DNA of 9,700 nt from Nanohaloarchaea archaeon PL-Br10_U2g27 (lineage in GTDB: Archaea > Nanohalarchaeota > Nanosalinia > Nanosalinales > Nanosalinaceae). The notes below the pieces were generated by a model, which worked only from the letters and a program-made list of their open reading frames with translations, did no database searches and was not told the origin of the DNA. The position numbers and the translations under genes were made by a program. Where the stretch lies: positions 1 to 9,700 of the forward strand of contig LKMX01000024.1 in assembly GCA_001564035.1 (NCBI GenBank), in the 5' to 3' direction. Of the stretch, positions 1 to 7,099 are shown in pieces. How positions within the stretch are numbered: position 1 is the first letter of the stretch; each line of letters starts with the position of its first letter.

Positions 1-926
1 AGGTTCTCCATCTGCTGCCGTGCGTCTTCCCTTGTCTCTCCTCCTCCGCTAATGCTTGACTGCGTGAGTACTTGTTCTTGGAATACTCCGCTCATACGTA
101 GATCGCTTTCCTTTACATCGTCCACGTATAGGTTCATCCGTGCGTATTCGTTGGTATCAGGATGTTGTAGCCAGCCTCCGTCCCCGATGCTGACGTCATA
201 GTTCTGTGCAACGGCTGTCTTGTGCTGTGCGGCATCGTTGGAGATTACTATAGGGAACTGGAACTCGTAAGGCGCAGTTTCCGATAAAGAGGCGTCACCT
301 GTGAGAACGTCTTGTACATCGCTCCCGTCATAGGTTAGGGCTTCTAGTTCTGCGCGGTCTTCAGTATTATTTACGTATTTGAAGTCTCGGCCTTCAAGCT
401 CAAATCGTTCGCCTTCTGAATAGGTTTCTCCTGATTCCTCCACTTCTATTTCGCCGTTGCTTCGGGTAAATGTGTGTGTCTGGTCCAGCGTGAACTCTCT
501 GCTGTCCTCAACCCATATAGGCATTCTTGCCTCAAAGGTTCCTTCCTGCTCGATCAGTTCTTGGATCTGGGTCTGGTTTGTAGCACCTACTTCCACCTGT
601 ATCCTGTGGTTGCCTCCTCCGATATCGACCGTTCTAATATTAGGGTCAGGTAAACCAAACTGCTGAACTCGAACCTCTAAAACATCTCTAACTTGGTCCG
701 CAAGCTCTAGCTGCTCATCGCCTTCGGCATCAGTATCCATCGCCAACAGCAAACGCGTACCTCCTGTGAAATCAATACCCATACGATCCTCAAGATTCGT
801 AGTTAAGACGACATCGCCGTCATCATCTTCCTCATAACTGAAACCAAGCATTATTGTAGCTCCAACCAGAGAAACAATCAAAAGCCAGATACGCCACTCC
901 TTAGCAAGCTCTCTTAAGATCTCCAT
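1..926 (-). CDS. secD: SecD, protein-export membrane protein (3' end beyond window)
   Basis: SecD is the partner of SecF in the membrane complex that helps exported proteins leave the SecY channel on the outer face, using the ion gradient. Reading the minus strand from the ATG at 926 gives about 308 uninterrupted codons to the window edge. Seen: a short cytoplasmic start, one membrane segment at about residues 12-30 (WRIWLLIVSLVGATIMLGF), an acidic stretch (YEEDDDGD), then the SecD hallmark GIDFTGGTRLLL at 50-61, followed by a long hydrophilic extracytoplasmic P1-type domain rich in D/E. The C-terminal transmembrane half lies outside the window. The start overlaps the 3' end of secF by 13 bp in another frame, so translation is probably coupled and no separate promoter is needed. 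The acidic extracytoplasmic domain fits a salt-loving organism (inference). Codons often end in T or G, unlike aglB, and the gene has no AGGCCT motif. Partial, but the identity is secure. Confidence 0.9.
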   Translation of the reverse strand, partial: MEILRELAKEWRIWLLIVSLVGATIMLGFSYEEDDDGDVVLTTNLEDRMGIDFTGGTRLLLAMDTDAEGDEQLELADQVRDVLEVRVQQFGLPDPNIRTVDIGGGNHRIQVEVGATNQTQIQELIEQEGTFEARMPIWVEDSREFTLDQTHTFTRSNGEIEVEESGETYSEGERFELEGRDFKYVNNTEDRAELEALTYDGSDVQDVLTGDASLSETAPYEFQFPIVISNDAAQHKTAVAQNYDVSIGDGGWLQHPDTNEYARMNLYVDDVKESDLRMSGVFQEQVLTQSSISGGGETREDARQQMEN

Positions 927-1876
927 AACGACCACTCTCTAAAGTTATCAAGATTTTCAAAATCTCCTTCAACATACTTCTTCAAAATAACTGTGTTGCC
1001 CAGCCAAGTCAACGGAATATCTGCTAACAGGCCTATAACCATGACTGATGCAATTATCGAAAGCTCTGAAGGCCCTACAATCGAATAAGATACCAAATAT
1101 AGTAATGCGAATCCTGCTATTCCGCCTGAGCTCATTGTTAGGCCTGTTTTAATAGAGCTCCACATTCTCGACCTGTTCGAGCCTCTATTCATCTTAAGCA
1201 CTCTCGTTGAGAGCACAATATCTGTGTCTACGGAGTAACCTATAAGCATTAAGAGAGCTGCTAGAGATCCAAGCGTTAGAGGGATTCCCAACAGCGACAT
1301 GCCGGCTGCAGCTATCATTATGTCTCCTCCTGCTGCGAAAACTACTGCTGCGGCAGGGGTAAAGTTTTTGAATGCGTAGAAAATCACGATGCTCATAATT
1401 GTGAACGCAAGTACGAATGCGAACTGCGCTTGCTGGAAGAACTGGCCTGAAACGGCTGCCGATATTGAGTTAAAGCCCTCTACTTCTACCTCATAGCCTG
1501 CGTCCTCCATTATTTCAACTGCCTCGTCCTGTGTCATGTCTGGAGGCGGTACTTGTAATAGTAAGAGTTCTCGTTCTCCGGTGTCCTGTGTTAATGCTGT
1601 GGTGCCTGCTCTATCGGCGTCAGCAAATATTTGCTCTATTTCGCTGGAGCTGAAATCTCCTTCGACTTCAAAAGTTATTTCGGTTCCTCCTGCAAAATCT
1701 GTGCCTTTCTCCAAAAATTCGCCGGTTGTAGCAAAATTGTAGAGCAGAACTGAAGCCGCAAGCAAAATTAAAACTAGGGGTATGACGAAGTAACGTTCAT
1801 GGTTCTCGTAGAACTTGGTATACCTCTTGCTCAAATTTCTCTCAAACTCGTCAATCCGCTCCACGGTAATCAACAC
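914..1876 (-). CDS. secF: SecF, protein-export membrane protein
   Basis: This is the SecF subunit of the SecDF export-assisting complex, 320 aa and close to the family norm. Seen: a first membrane segment at about residues 30-50, the conserved GTDFAGGT at 58-65 (counterpart of the SecD motif), a hydrophilic P4-type domain at about 70-148, then five further membrane segments from about 150 to 300. The SecF signature GYSVDTDIVLSTR lies at 213-225 and carries the aspartates linked to proton or ion coupling in the family. The order secF then secD is common in archaea. The start is uncertain: GTG at 1876 gives the full frame, and an in-frame GTG at 1864 would remove four residues. A TTTTAAAA box at 1892-1899 is centred about 20 bp from the first and about 32 bp from the second, so the promoter does not settle it. 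Two AGGCCT motifs (1029, 1140) fall at Gly-Leu codons. Confidence 0.93.
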   Translation of the reverse strand: MLITVERIDEFERNLSKRYTKFYENHERYFVIPLVLILLAASVLLYNFATTGEFLEKGTDFAGGTEITFEVEGDFSSSEIEQIFADADRAGTTALTQDTGERELLLLQVPPPDMTQDEAVEIMEDAGYEVEVEGFNSISAAVSGQFFQQAQFAFVLAFTIMSIVIFYAFKNFTPAAAVVFAAGGDIMIAAAGMSLLGIPLTLGSLAALLMLIGYSVDTDIVLSTRVLKMNRGSNRSRMWSSIKTGLTMSSGGIAGFALLYLVSYSIVGPSELSIIASVMVIGLLADIPLTWLGNTVILKKYVEGDFENLDNFREWSLWRS

Positions 1877-1891
1877 TTACATTTGAAATGC

Positions 1892-1899
1892 TTTTAAAA
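1892..1899 (-). promoter_or_regulatory. TATA box for secF-secD
   Basis: The palindromic octamer TTTTAAAA is the only TATA-like element upstream of secF in the 81-bp gap shared with the divergent aglB gene. Its distance implies a transcription start near 1866-1870. That lies inside the annotated GTG start at 1876 and just before the in-frame GTG at 1864, and hints that the shorter SecF may be the real product. Confidence 0.55.
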
Positions 1900-1930
1900 T
1901 CGTCCCAAGTCTAGAAGCTCATAAAAAAGC

Positions 1931-1936
1931 TTTATA
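1931..1936 (+). promoter_or_regulatory. TATA box for aglB
   Basis: TTTATA, preceded by an A-rich stretch that could serve as a BRE, is centred about 25 bp before the aglB ATG at 1958. This spacing puts the transcript start at or beside the A of the ATG, so the mRNA is probably leaderless. No Shine-Dalgarno sequence is present between the box and the ATG. Confidence 0.65.
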
Positions 1937-1957
1937 CACAAACCAAAAATACAGCCA

Positions 1958-4552
1958 ATGAACATTTCAGACATAAACGCGAAAAAACTGGCCGAAAAAT
2001 ACTGGGTCGCACCAATATTACTAGCAATTTTCTGTATAGCAGTAGGGTTCCGATACTACCCTGCAAGGACCATAGAATACCTTTCCGCAATGGACCCATA
2101 CAACCTCTTCCGAAGCTCACAACAGATAGCATACACTGGAGGCCTCCCAGAACTTGACTTCATGAGATACTTCCCATACGCATACCCACTATACCTCGAC
2201 CATATGGGCAACCTTGTAATCCCAGCAATGCTTTACTGGGCGGGAGGATTCCTGCTTTTCGACTCATTTTTAGAGTTCAGCTACTGGATCCAACCACTAT
2301 TCTCAGGCCTCGGCGCAATCACAATGTACTACCTAGGAAGAGAAATGTTCGACAAATACACAGGCCTCGGCGCAGCATTCTTCATCGCAGTGCTGCCTGG
2401 AGCAATGTTTAGAAGCTCGGCAGGATTCTTCGAGAAAGAAGCCATTGGAACGTTCTTCATGCTTCTATCCCTCCTATTCTTCACGCTAGCATGGAAAAAA
2501 CAAGACTGGCTATATGGAATACTTTCAGGCCTTGCGCTAGGAGTATTCACAACCACATGGGGCGGCAGCGGCATGCTGTGGCTACTATATCCTATGACAG
2601 TAGGTTTCATGCTTTTAATCGATAAAGACGTTGAGAAACTTGTTGCAGCATTCACTCCAACAGTTTTAATGGCAGTATTCTTTGCATCAATCTTCAACCC
2701 GGGCAGGTTCTGGTTTGATCACATGTATGTATACCTGAACGCAGGAATCCTAGGCCTGTTATGGGCCCGCTTCCTAGTTGGAGAACTAAAACTTCTGAAA
2801 GACGAATATCTTCCATACTTTTCACCAACAATGTACATTACAGGAGCCCTCGCTCTAGCGCTCTCCCCGCTTTACTCAAGCACGTTAGCAGACATAACAT
2901 TCAGAATTTATCGCAGAGCCACACAGACAGACGGCGGCACAATTTCGGGAACGGTGGCAGAAGACGCAGCACCAGGCCTCGGAGAATTAACGACCCAGCT
3001 AGGAACAGGAATAATAGATCAAATGTTTCCGGGGGCAGAGATACTCTCTGCGCTTGTCGGACCATGGACCATGGTATTCCTTGCAATCCCATTAATGCTG
3101 GTTTCCGCAATACTGATGCTTGCAAAAACCTACGAGGTAGCAGAAGATGTTTTAGAAGGCCAAAAATACTACGCTCTGATAGCAGGAGTAGTCTCAGCAT
3201 GGGGGATTGCGTTCCTAGGGTTCTTCGGAGGCTACACAACCGCAGGCATAGCTTTAGGCCTTGTAATGCTTCTAATAGTTAGTGTGCTAGTGTTCTACCT
3301 TGATGGGGAATCAGTGCTTTCAATAACCACGATGTCGCTGCTCTTTACGGCAATAATAGCTACTCTATTCTCTTTCGGCCAGCAAGACCAGGCCTCAGTA
3401 CTGAGAGGCGCAGCATACCCGTTATGGATCGCAACGTTTGGTCTGGGTGTTGTATACTTTTTGGAAGACTTTAAATCGCGAGAAATCAGTATTGAGTGGT
3501 ACCAGTTCCTAGGATTCTTCTGGATTATCACTAGCTTGCTTGGAGCAACAGCTAGAAACCGTTTAATATTCTTGGCTGCGTTCCCTGTAGCATTAGGAGC
3601 TGGATACACTCTTTCAATAGTTTACCGAAGAATTCAGTCCCTCGACTTTACTGAGCTTGGAGTCAATGGCAATAAAATCAAGCCTTTGATCCTTGTTTTC
3701 GGGGTTGCAGCACTGCTATCTGTAAACGTGTTCGCAGGCTGGACATCTGTCCAGGGAATAGGCGGAGAGCCTAACGAAGCTTGGATGGAGAATCTTGATT
3801 ACTTGAGAGAAGAGGCAGATGAAGGATCAGTCGTTCTATCATGGTGGGATTATGGTTACCACTTCCAAACTCTTGGTAGATCGGCAAGCGTAGCTGATGG
3901 AGGCAACTACAGATATTACACAAGTGATGAAAGAGTCAACTTCCCAATAGCTCGTTACTTCACTTCCGACGATCCTGAAGACGACCAAGACTTGCTTGAA
4001 AAACACTCTGTTGACTACGTAGTACTGGATAATACTATGATCGGTAAATACGGCGCAGTAAGCCAGATCGCTAGTGAAGACAACGAAAACTTTGATTCCT
4101 GGTCACAAGCCGAAACAATGGGAGGCCTTGAAGACGTCATAACATCTGACGGAGAGTCTGAAGTAGTGCCGTTCGTTGGCAGCATTGAAGGAATGCCTGC
4201 GGAGATCTACGCGCCAGTTAACCGGACAGAGGCCTCAGTAGAGCTGAGTGGGTCGGCAACTATCCAGACTATGGAAGGGGAAAGAATGTCCGCCAGCTGT
4301 ATAATCACTGATGAAGGCGTCCAAGAGTATGGAGATGAGGACTCGGAATACTGTATCGCTGAAGACCCATACTTCAACATGGACCGCAGCCAGTTATTCG
4401 GACAGCAAGCAAGAATAGTGGTTGTGCCTAGAGACATCAAAGAGACGAACATCGCGAGAATGTACCTGATGGACGGCCACGGTATAGATTATCTCGAAAA
4501 GGTTGATGAGGGATCGAACGACTTCATCAAGACTTGGAGAGTAGAGGAGTAA
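1958..4552 (+). CDS. aglB: AglB/STT3 oligosaccharyltransferase
   Basis: AglB transfers a preassembled glycan from a polyprenyl (dolichol-type) phosphate carrier to Asn in Asn-X-Ser/Thr sequons of exported proteins, outside the cell membrane. It is 864 aa, in the normal archaeal range. Seen: a membrane-embedded N-terminal part with many hydrophobic segments to about residue 600, then a soluble acidic C-terminal domain. The first catalytic-loop acidic residue is D46 (AMDPYN). A second acidic pair E159-K-E161 (GFFEKEAIG) sits where the family has its DxD-type metal motif. The defining WWDYG motif is at 629-633, followed by a DxxM/K-type helix motif, DNTMIGK, at 691-697, which in the family helps recognise the sequon Ser/Thr. 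The ATG is placed about 25 bp after a TATA box. The next gene starts 29 bp downstream and probably makes the lipid-linked glycan precursor. Ten AGGCCT motifs lie inside, eight at Gly-Leu codons. Identity is very secure; glycan structure and acceptors cannot be read from sequence. Confidence 0.95.
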   Translation: MNISDINAKKLAEKYWVAPILLAIFCIAVGFRYYPARTIEYLSAMDPYNLFRSSQQIAYTGGLPELDFMRYFPYAYPLYLDHMGNLVIPAMLYWAGGFLLFDSFLEFSYWIQPLFSGLGAITMYYLGREMFDKYTGLGAAFFIAVLPGAMFRSSAGFFEKEAIGTFFMLLSLLFFTLAWKKQDWLYGILSGLALGVFTTTWGGSGMLWLLYPMTVGFMLLIDKDVEKLVAAFTPTVLMAVFFASIFNPGRFWFDHMYVYLNAGILGLLWARFLVGELKLLKDEYLPYFSPTMYITGALALALSPLYSSTLADITFRIYRRATQTDGGTISGTVAEDAAPGLGELTTQLGTGIIDQMFPGAEILSALVGPWTMVFLAIPLMLVSAILMLAKTYEVAEDVLEGQKYYALIAGVVSAWGIAFLGFFGGYTTAGIALGLVMLLIVSVLVFYLDGESVLSITTMSLLFTAIIATLFSFGQQDQASVLRGAAYPLWIATFGLGVVYFLEDFKSREISIEWYQFLGFFWIITSLLGATARNRLIFLAAFPVALGAGYTLSIVYRRIQSLDFTELGVNGNKIKPLILVFGVAALLSVNVFAGWTSVQGIGGEPNEAWMENLDYLREEADEGSVVLSWWDYGYHFQTLGRSASVADGGNYRYYTSDERVNFPIARYFTSDDPEDDQDLLEKHSVDYVVLDNTMIGKYGAVSQIASEDNENFDSWSQAETMGGLEDVITSDGESEVVPFVGSIEGMPAEIYAPVNRTEASVELSGSATIQTMEGERMSASCIITDEGVQEYGDEDSEYCIAEDPYFNMDRSQLFGQQARIVVVPRDIKETNIARMYLMDGHGIDYLEKVDEGSNDFIKTWRVEE

Positions 4553-4581
4553 AAAAACAAAACCTGGGGAAGAAAGTTAAT

Positions 4582-5697
4582 ATGGAGATACTACTGCTCT
4601 CAATTTTTCTAGGATTCCTCACAGTCCTTTTAGGAACGCCTTTAGCAGAAAAATATCTTTTTGCGTCAGGAATCTACGGTAAAGACCAGCAAAAACAGGG
4701 AAAACCCAGAGTACCCACGTCAGGAGGAGTAATAGTTCTCCTAGGATTCATGTTCGCCATATCATTTTATGCAGGAGCCACAGCACTATTCACTGACACA
4801 GTAATTGACAGACTCCTAATATTCGCAGCACTATCATCAGCATCACTAATAGCATTAATAGGCCTGATAGACGACGTTCACGTAGACTTCACGCGCCTAG
4901 TCGAAGAAAGAGTCGGAGAAGACATCGAAATAGATCTCCAAACAGGCAAAACAGTATTCCACAGACAAGTAGACATAGTTTTCGGATCAACAGACGCAGA
5001 AGTAGAAAGAACAGGCCTAAACCAGGCCGTCAAAATGCTCATGGTTCTACCGGCCGCGTTCCCATTAATAGCCGCAGGAGCAGGATCATGGTCAATGACA
5101 TTCCCCGTAATAGGAGTTATCGAATGGGGGTTAATCTATCCACTAGTATTACTGCCTATAGGCCTATTATTTGTCTCAAACGTGGTCAACATGCTCGCAG
5201 GAGTTAACGGCCTCGAAACAGCACTAGCATTTATTGCGTCAACGGCTCTAGGAATACACGCATATCAGAACGGGATGACAGAGGCCTATGCATTGAGCTT
5301 CGTGCTTTCAGGAACGCTCCTAGCATTTTACTTTTACAACAAGTATCCTGCAACAGTCCTTCCAGGAGACTCGCTTACATATCTATGCGGAGCGGTAATG
5401 TTCTCTGCAATGGTGATAGGAGACATGGAAAAGTTCGGAGTAATACTTTTCACGCCGTGGATCGTCGAGTTCTTCATGAAAGCAAGAAGTCGGTTCAACG
5501 CACACTCATGGGGCGAAATACAGGCTGACGGAACCCTCAAACCGTTATACGGCAAAAACTATTCCTTGACACATCCATTAATGAGGAAAGGCCTGACAGA
5601 AAAACAAATAACAAGAGTAATGGCTGCGGGAATGGTTTTGTGGGCGTCCCTCACTCTCATGGCATTCAATTACCTGCCTTACCTTTCATCGGTATAA
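4582..5697 (+). CDS. UDP-GlcNAc:polyprenyl-phosphate GlcNAc-1-P transferase (Alg7/AglH-like)
   Basis: A PNPT-family membrane enzyme, 371 aa, that moves a sugar-1-phosphate from a UDP-sugar (GlcNAc in the Alg7/AglH branch) to a polyprenyl phosphate, the first membrane step of N-glycan assembly. Seen: about ten hydrophobic segments; a cytosolic GKPRVPTSGG stretch at 40-49; the magnesium-binding Asp pair in GLIDDVHVD at 94-102; the Alg7-type loop NVVNMLAGVNGLE at 200-212; PGDS at 261-264; and a YGKNYSLTHPL segment near 323-333. The AGVNGLE form points to the eukaryotic/archaeal Alg7 branch and away from bacterial MraY/WecA. An unusual hydrophilic stretch at about 103-147 separates the DD motif from the next helix. 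I chose the ATG at 4582, since the hydrophobic N-terminus begins right after it. An in-frame TTG at 4534 would overlap aglB and add a basic tail. No TATA box is clear, so it is probably cotranscribed with aglB. Confidence 0.87.
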   Translation: MEILLLSIFLGFLTVLLGTPLAEKYLFASGIYGKDQQKQGKPRVPTSGGVIVLLGFMFAISFYAGATALFTDTVIDRLLIFAALSSASLIALIGLIDDVHVDFTRLVEERVGEDIEIDLQTGKTVFHRQVDIVFGSTDAEVERTGLNQAVKMLMVLPAAFPLIAAGAGSWSMTFPVIGVIEWGLIYPLVLLPIGLLFVSNVVNMLAGVNGLETALAFIASTALGIHAYQNGMTEAYALSFVLSGTLLAFYFYNKYPATVLPGDSLTYLCGAVMFSAMVIGDMEKFGVILFTPWIVEFFMKARSRFNAHSWGEIQADGTLKPLYGKNYSLTHPLMRKGLTEKQITRVMAAGMVLWASLTLMAFNYLPYLSSV

Positions 5698-5738
5698 AAA
5701 TAGGTAAAATCCAAAAAACTTCAGGACTCTTTTTATAT

Positions 5739-5912
5739 GTGACATACTTCCAGTGCCCAAGCTGCGGATTCAAACAACGCAGCAAAGCCAAGAAAAGGAT
5801 CAAATGCCACAGATGCGGCAGAAGTTACAGGAAAAGAGCCAAGTATGAGGCATCCAAAAAACCTGATGAGGAGAAAGGCACAGGATTCTTCAAATACAAG
5901 AAAGAAGAATAA
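5739..5912 (+). CDS. Small CPxCG zinc-ribbon protein
   Basis: A 57-aa protein starting at GTG 5739. Seen: CPSCG at residues 6-10 and CHRCG at about 23-27, a classic pair of zinc knuckles forming one zinc ribbon. A strongly basic stretch (KQRSKAKKRIK) lies between them, with a second at RSYRKRAK, and the tail is highly charged (ending FKYKKEE). Tiny archaeal zinc ribbons of this kind are widespread and mostly of unknown function. The basic charge suggests nucleic-acid or ribosome contact (inference). An upstream in-frame ATG at 5640 is rejected, because it would overlap the transferase gene by 58 bp with non-family sequence. The gene lies 41 bp after the transferase. A TATAAAAA at 5693-5700 overlaps that gene's stop codon and could give a transcript with a leader of about 15 nt; readthrough is the alternative. 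The gene is real on compositional grounds, but its role is unknown. Confidence 0.75.
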   Translation: MTYFQCPSCGFKQRSKAKKRIKCHRCGRSYRKRAKYEASKKPDEEKGTGFFKYKKEE

Positions 5913-5938
5913 TTCTCTCACCCCAATATCGGCCTTGA

Positions 5939-5944
5939 TTTAAC
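5939..5944 (+). promoter_or_regulatory. TATA-like box for the OGG1-type glycosylase
   Basis: TTTAAC is centred about 26.5 bp before the ATG at 5968, the spacing seen upstream of several other genes here. It is a weaker match than the TTTAAA boxes. It implies a leaderless transcript for the glycosylase gene, independent of the zinc-ribbon gene upstream. Confidence 0.5.
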
Positions 5945-5967
5945 CTTTCGCCAAGAAACTTTACTGC

Positions 5968-6819
5968 ATGAACAAATACAAAATAGAGGCCTCCGACTTC
6001 GATCTGGAGCTGACAATGACCTGCGGACAGACCTTCTGCTGGAACCGAGTAAACGGAAAGCTCTACGAAGAAGGAGAACCAAGATTCTACACTTTCCAAA
6101 ACGGAAAACCGTTGATAGTCGAACAGAAAGACGATACAGTCATAGCAGAAGCAGAACTCTCCAAGAAACAAGTAGAGATAGCTCTAGGCCTACATCACGA
6201 CCTCGAAGAAATACAGGAAACCTTTCCCCAAGATGAAACGCTGATACAGGCGTTCAAAATGCTTTCAGGCCTTAGAATCGTGCAAGACGAGTTCTTCCCA
6301 TGCCTAATTTCATATCTATGCTCTCCGCAGATGCAAATCCCGAGAATCAAAAAGATGCATAACTTAATGGCAGAAGAATACGGAGAAACAATTGAAATAA
6401 ACGGCATAGAGATGAGAAGGTTTCCCGGCATAGAAGAGCTCTCAAAAGCCTCAGAAGAAGACCTACGTGAACTAGGCCTGGGTTACAGGGCCAAATACGT
6501 GGCAAGAACTGTTGAAATACTTCAAGAAGAAGGATTAACAGTATCTGATGGCTATGAAGAGGCCAGAGAAGATTTGAAGCGGCTTTACGGTGTTGGGGAC
6601 AAAGTAGCGGACTGCGTACTACTGTTTTCACTAGGGTTTTACCAGGCATATCCATTGGATACGTGGGCGTTGAAAGCAGTTGAGAAACATTACCCGGAGC
6701 TGCATGCAGAAAAATACGGCGAGGCCTCCAGTAATTTGAGAGGGTTCTTTGGGCCGTACTCAGGGTACGCACAAGAATACCTATTTCATGCGGCCAGAAA
6801 AGGCCTCATAGAAGTGTAA
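5968..6819 (+). CDS. ogg: OGG1-family 8-oxoguanine DNA glycosylase/AP lyase
   Basis: A base-excision repair enzyme that removes oxidised guanine (8-oxoG) and can nick the strand through a lysine Schiff base; 283 aa. Seen: an N-terminal OGG domain with the TCGQTFCWNRVNG segment (family pattern GQsFrW) at about residues 18-30, then a helical domain with a helix-hairpin-helix-GPD motif. Catalytic K212 sits in YGVGDKVADC and the aspartate D231 in YPLDTW. The K-to-D spacing is 19, the same as K249/D268 of human OGG1. The C-terminal GFFGPYSGYAQEYLFHAA matches the GPYaGwAQ.lF segment of OGG1. The stretch CSPQMQIPR at 118-126 occupies the place of the human CSSNNNIAR loop that contacts the base opposite 8-oxoG; opposite-base preference may therefore differ. 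Six AGGCCT motifs lie inside. The ATG follows a TATA-like box by about 26 bp. Function is secure at family level. Confidence 0.92.
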   Translation: MNKYKIEASDFDLELTMTCGQTFCWNRVNGKLYEEGEPRFYTFQNGKPLIVEQKDDTVIAEAELSKKQVEIALGLHHDLEEIQETFPQDETLIQAFKMLSGLRIVQDEFFPCLISYLCSPQMQIPRIKKMHNLMAEEYGETIEINGIEMRRFPGIEELSKASEEDLRELGLGYRAKYVARTVEILQEEGLTVSDGYEEAREDLKRLYGVGDKVADCVLLFSLGFYQAYPLDTWALKAVEKHYPELHAEKYGEASSNLRGFFGPYSGYAQEYLFHAARKGLIEV

Positions 6820-6822
6820 AGC

Positions 6823-6828
6823 TTTTAA
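6823..6828 (+). promoter_or_regulatory. TATA box for the SAMP/MoaD-like gene
   Basis: TTTTAA begins four bases after the glycosylase stop codon and is centred about 27.5 bp before the ATG at 6853. It predicts a leaderless start for the small beta-grasp gene. The gap between the genes is only 33 bp and is almost entirely promoter. Confidence 0.65.
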
Positions 6829-6852
6829 TCAGTAAGCTGGGATTTTGAGGGT

Positions 6853-7065
6853 ATGAAGGTAAAAGTTGTGAGGGATGATTTAGTGGAGCAGAAGATTACT
6901 GAGCACGAGTTCCAAAAAAGTTTGACGGTATCAGAGCTGCTAGATGAGTTGGGAGTGGAGAAGCAGGAGGTTTTGGTTGCTAGAGAGGGACAGATTATTT
7001 CTGAGAGCCATGAAGTAAGGGATGGAGATGAACTGAATGTTTTTGATGTGGTGGCGGGAGGATGA
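6853..7065 (+). CDS. Ubiquitin-like beta-grasp protein with C-terminal Gly-Gly (SAMP/MoaD/ThiS type)
   Basis: A 70-aa protein of the ThiS/MoaD/SAMP/Urm1 fold. Such proteins are adenylated at the terminal glycine by an E1-like enzyme and then act as sulfur carriers (tRNA thiolation, molybdopterin or thiamine synthesis) or as protein tags. Seen: an N-terminal beta strand (MKVKVVRDD), a TVSELLDELGV helix, a VLVAREGQIISE hairpin, and the ending DELNVFDVVAGG with the exposed Gly-Gly at the extreme C-terminus. Length and ending fit SAMP2-like proteins of haloarchaea. A SAMP/Urm1-like role in tRNA thiolation is the likeliest, but sequence alone does not exclude MoaD or ThiS. No E1 partner (UbaA/MoeB) is in the window. 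It has its own TATA box. Codon use is G/T-ending (GAG, AAG, GTT, ATT), unlike the A/C-ending neighbours, and there is no AGGCCT. Confidence 0.82.
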   Translation: MKVKVVRDDLVEQKITEHEFQKSLTVSELLDELGVEKQEVLVAREGQIISESHEVRDGDELNVFDVVAGG

Positions 7066-7068
7066 ATC

Positions 7069-7074
7069 TTTAAA
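7069..7074 (+). promoter_or_regulatory. TATA box for the winged-helix regulator
   Basis: TTTAAA starts four bases after the stop codon of the beta-grasp gene and is centred about 28.5 bp before the ATG at 7100. It supports 7100 as the true start of the regulator, against an upstream in-frame ATG at 7037 that would overlap the preceding gene. Confidence 0.68.
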
Positions 7075-7099
7075 CCTGTGTAGGTCCACATGTTATTCA

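Noticed and set aside
2304..2375. Direct 14-bp repeat (CAGGCCTCGGCGCA) at 2304 and 2361
   Set aside because: It comes from two Gly-Leu-Gly-Ala stretches in AglB written with the common AGGCCT word, not from a separate repeat element.
2761..3282. A 173-codon open frame inside aglB in the +1 frame
   Set aside because: Composition is Arg/Asn/Ser-rich and patternless, there is no promoter, and aglB reads through with normal membrane-protein character. It is a shadow frame.
4534..4581. TTG at 4534 as the transferase start
   Set aside because: It overlaps aglB and adds a basic tail before the natural hydrophobic N-terminus that begins at ATG 4582.
5730..5737. TTTTTATA as a TATA box or terminator
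   Set aside because: It sits directly against the GTG at 5739, too close to act as its promoter, and there is no start codon about 28 bp downstream. It could be a weak T-tract terminator for the transferase transcript, but nothing supports that further.
5640..5738. N-terminal extension of the zinc-ribbon protein from ATG 5640
   Set aside because: It would overlap the transferase gene by 58 bp and add residues with no zinc-ribbon relevance; GTG at 5739 directly precedes the first knuckle.
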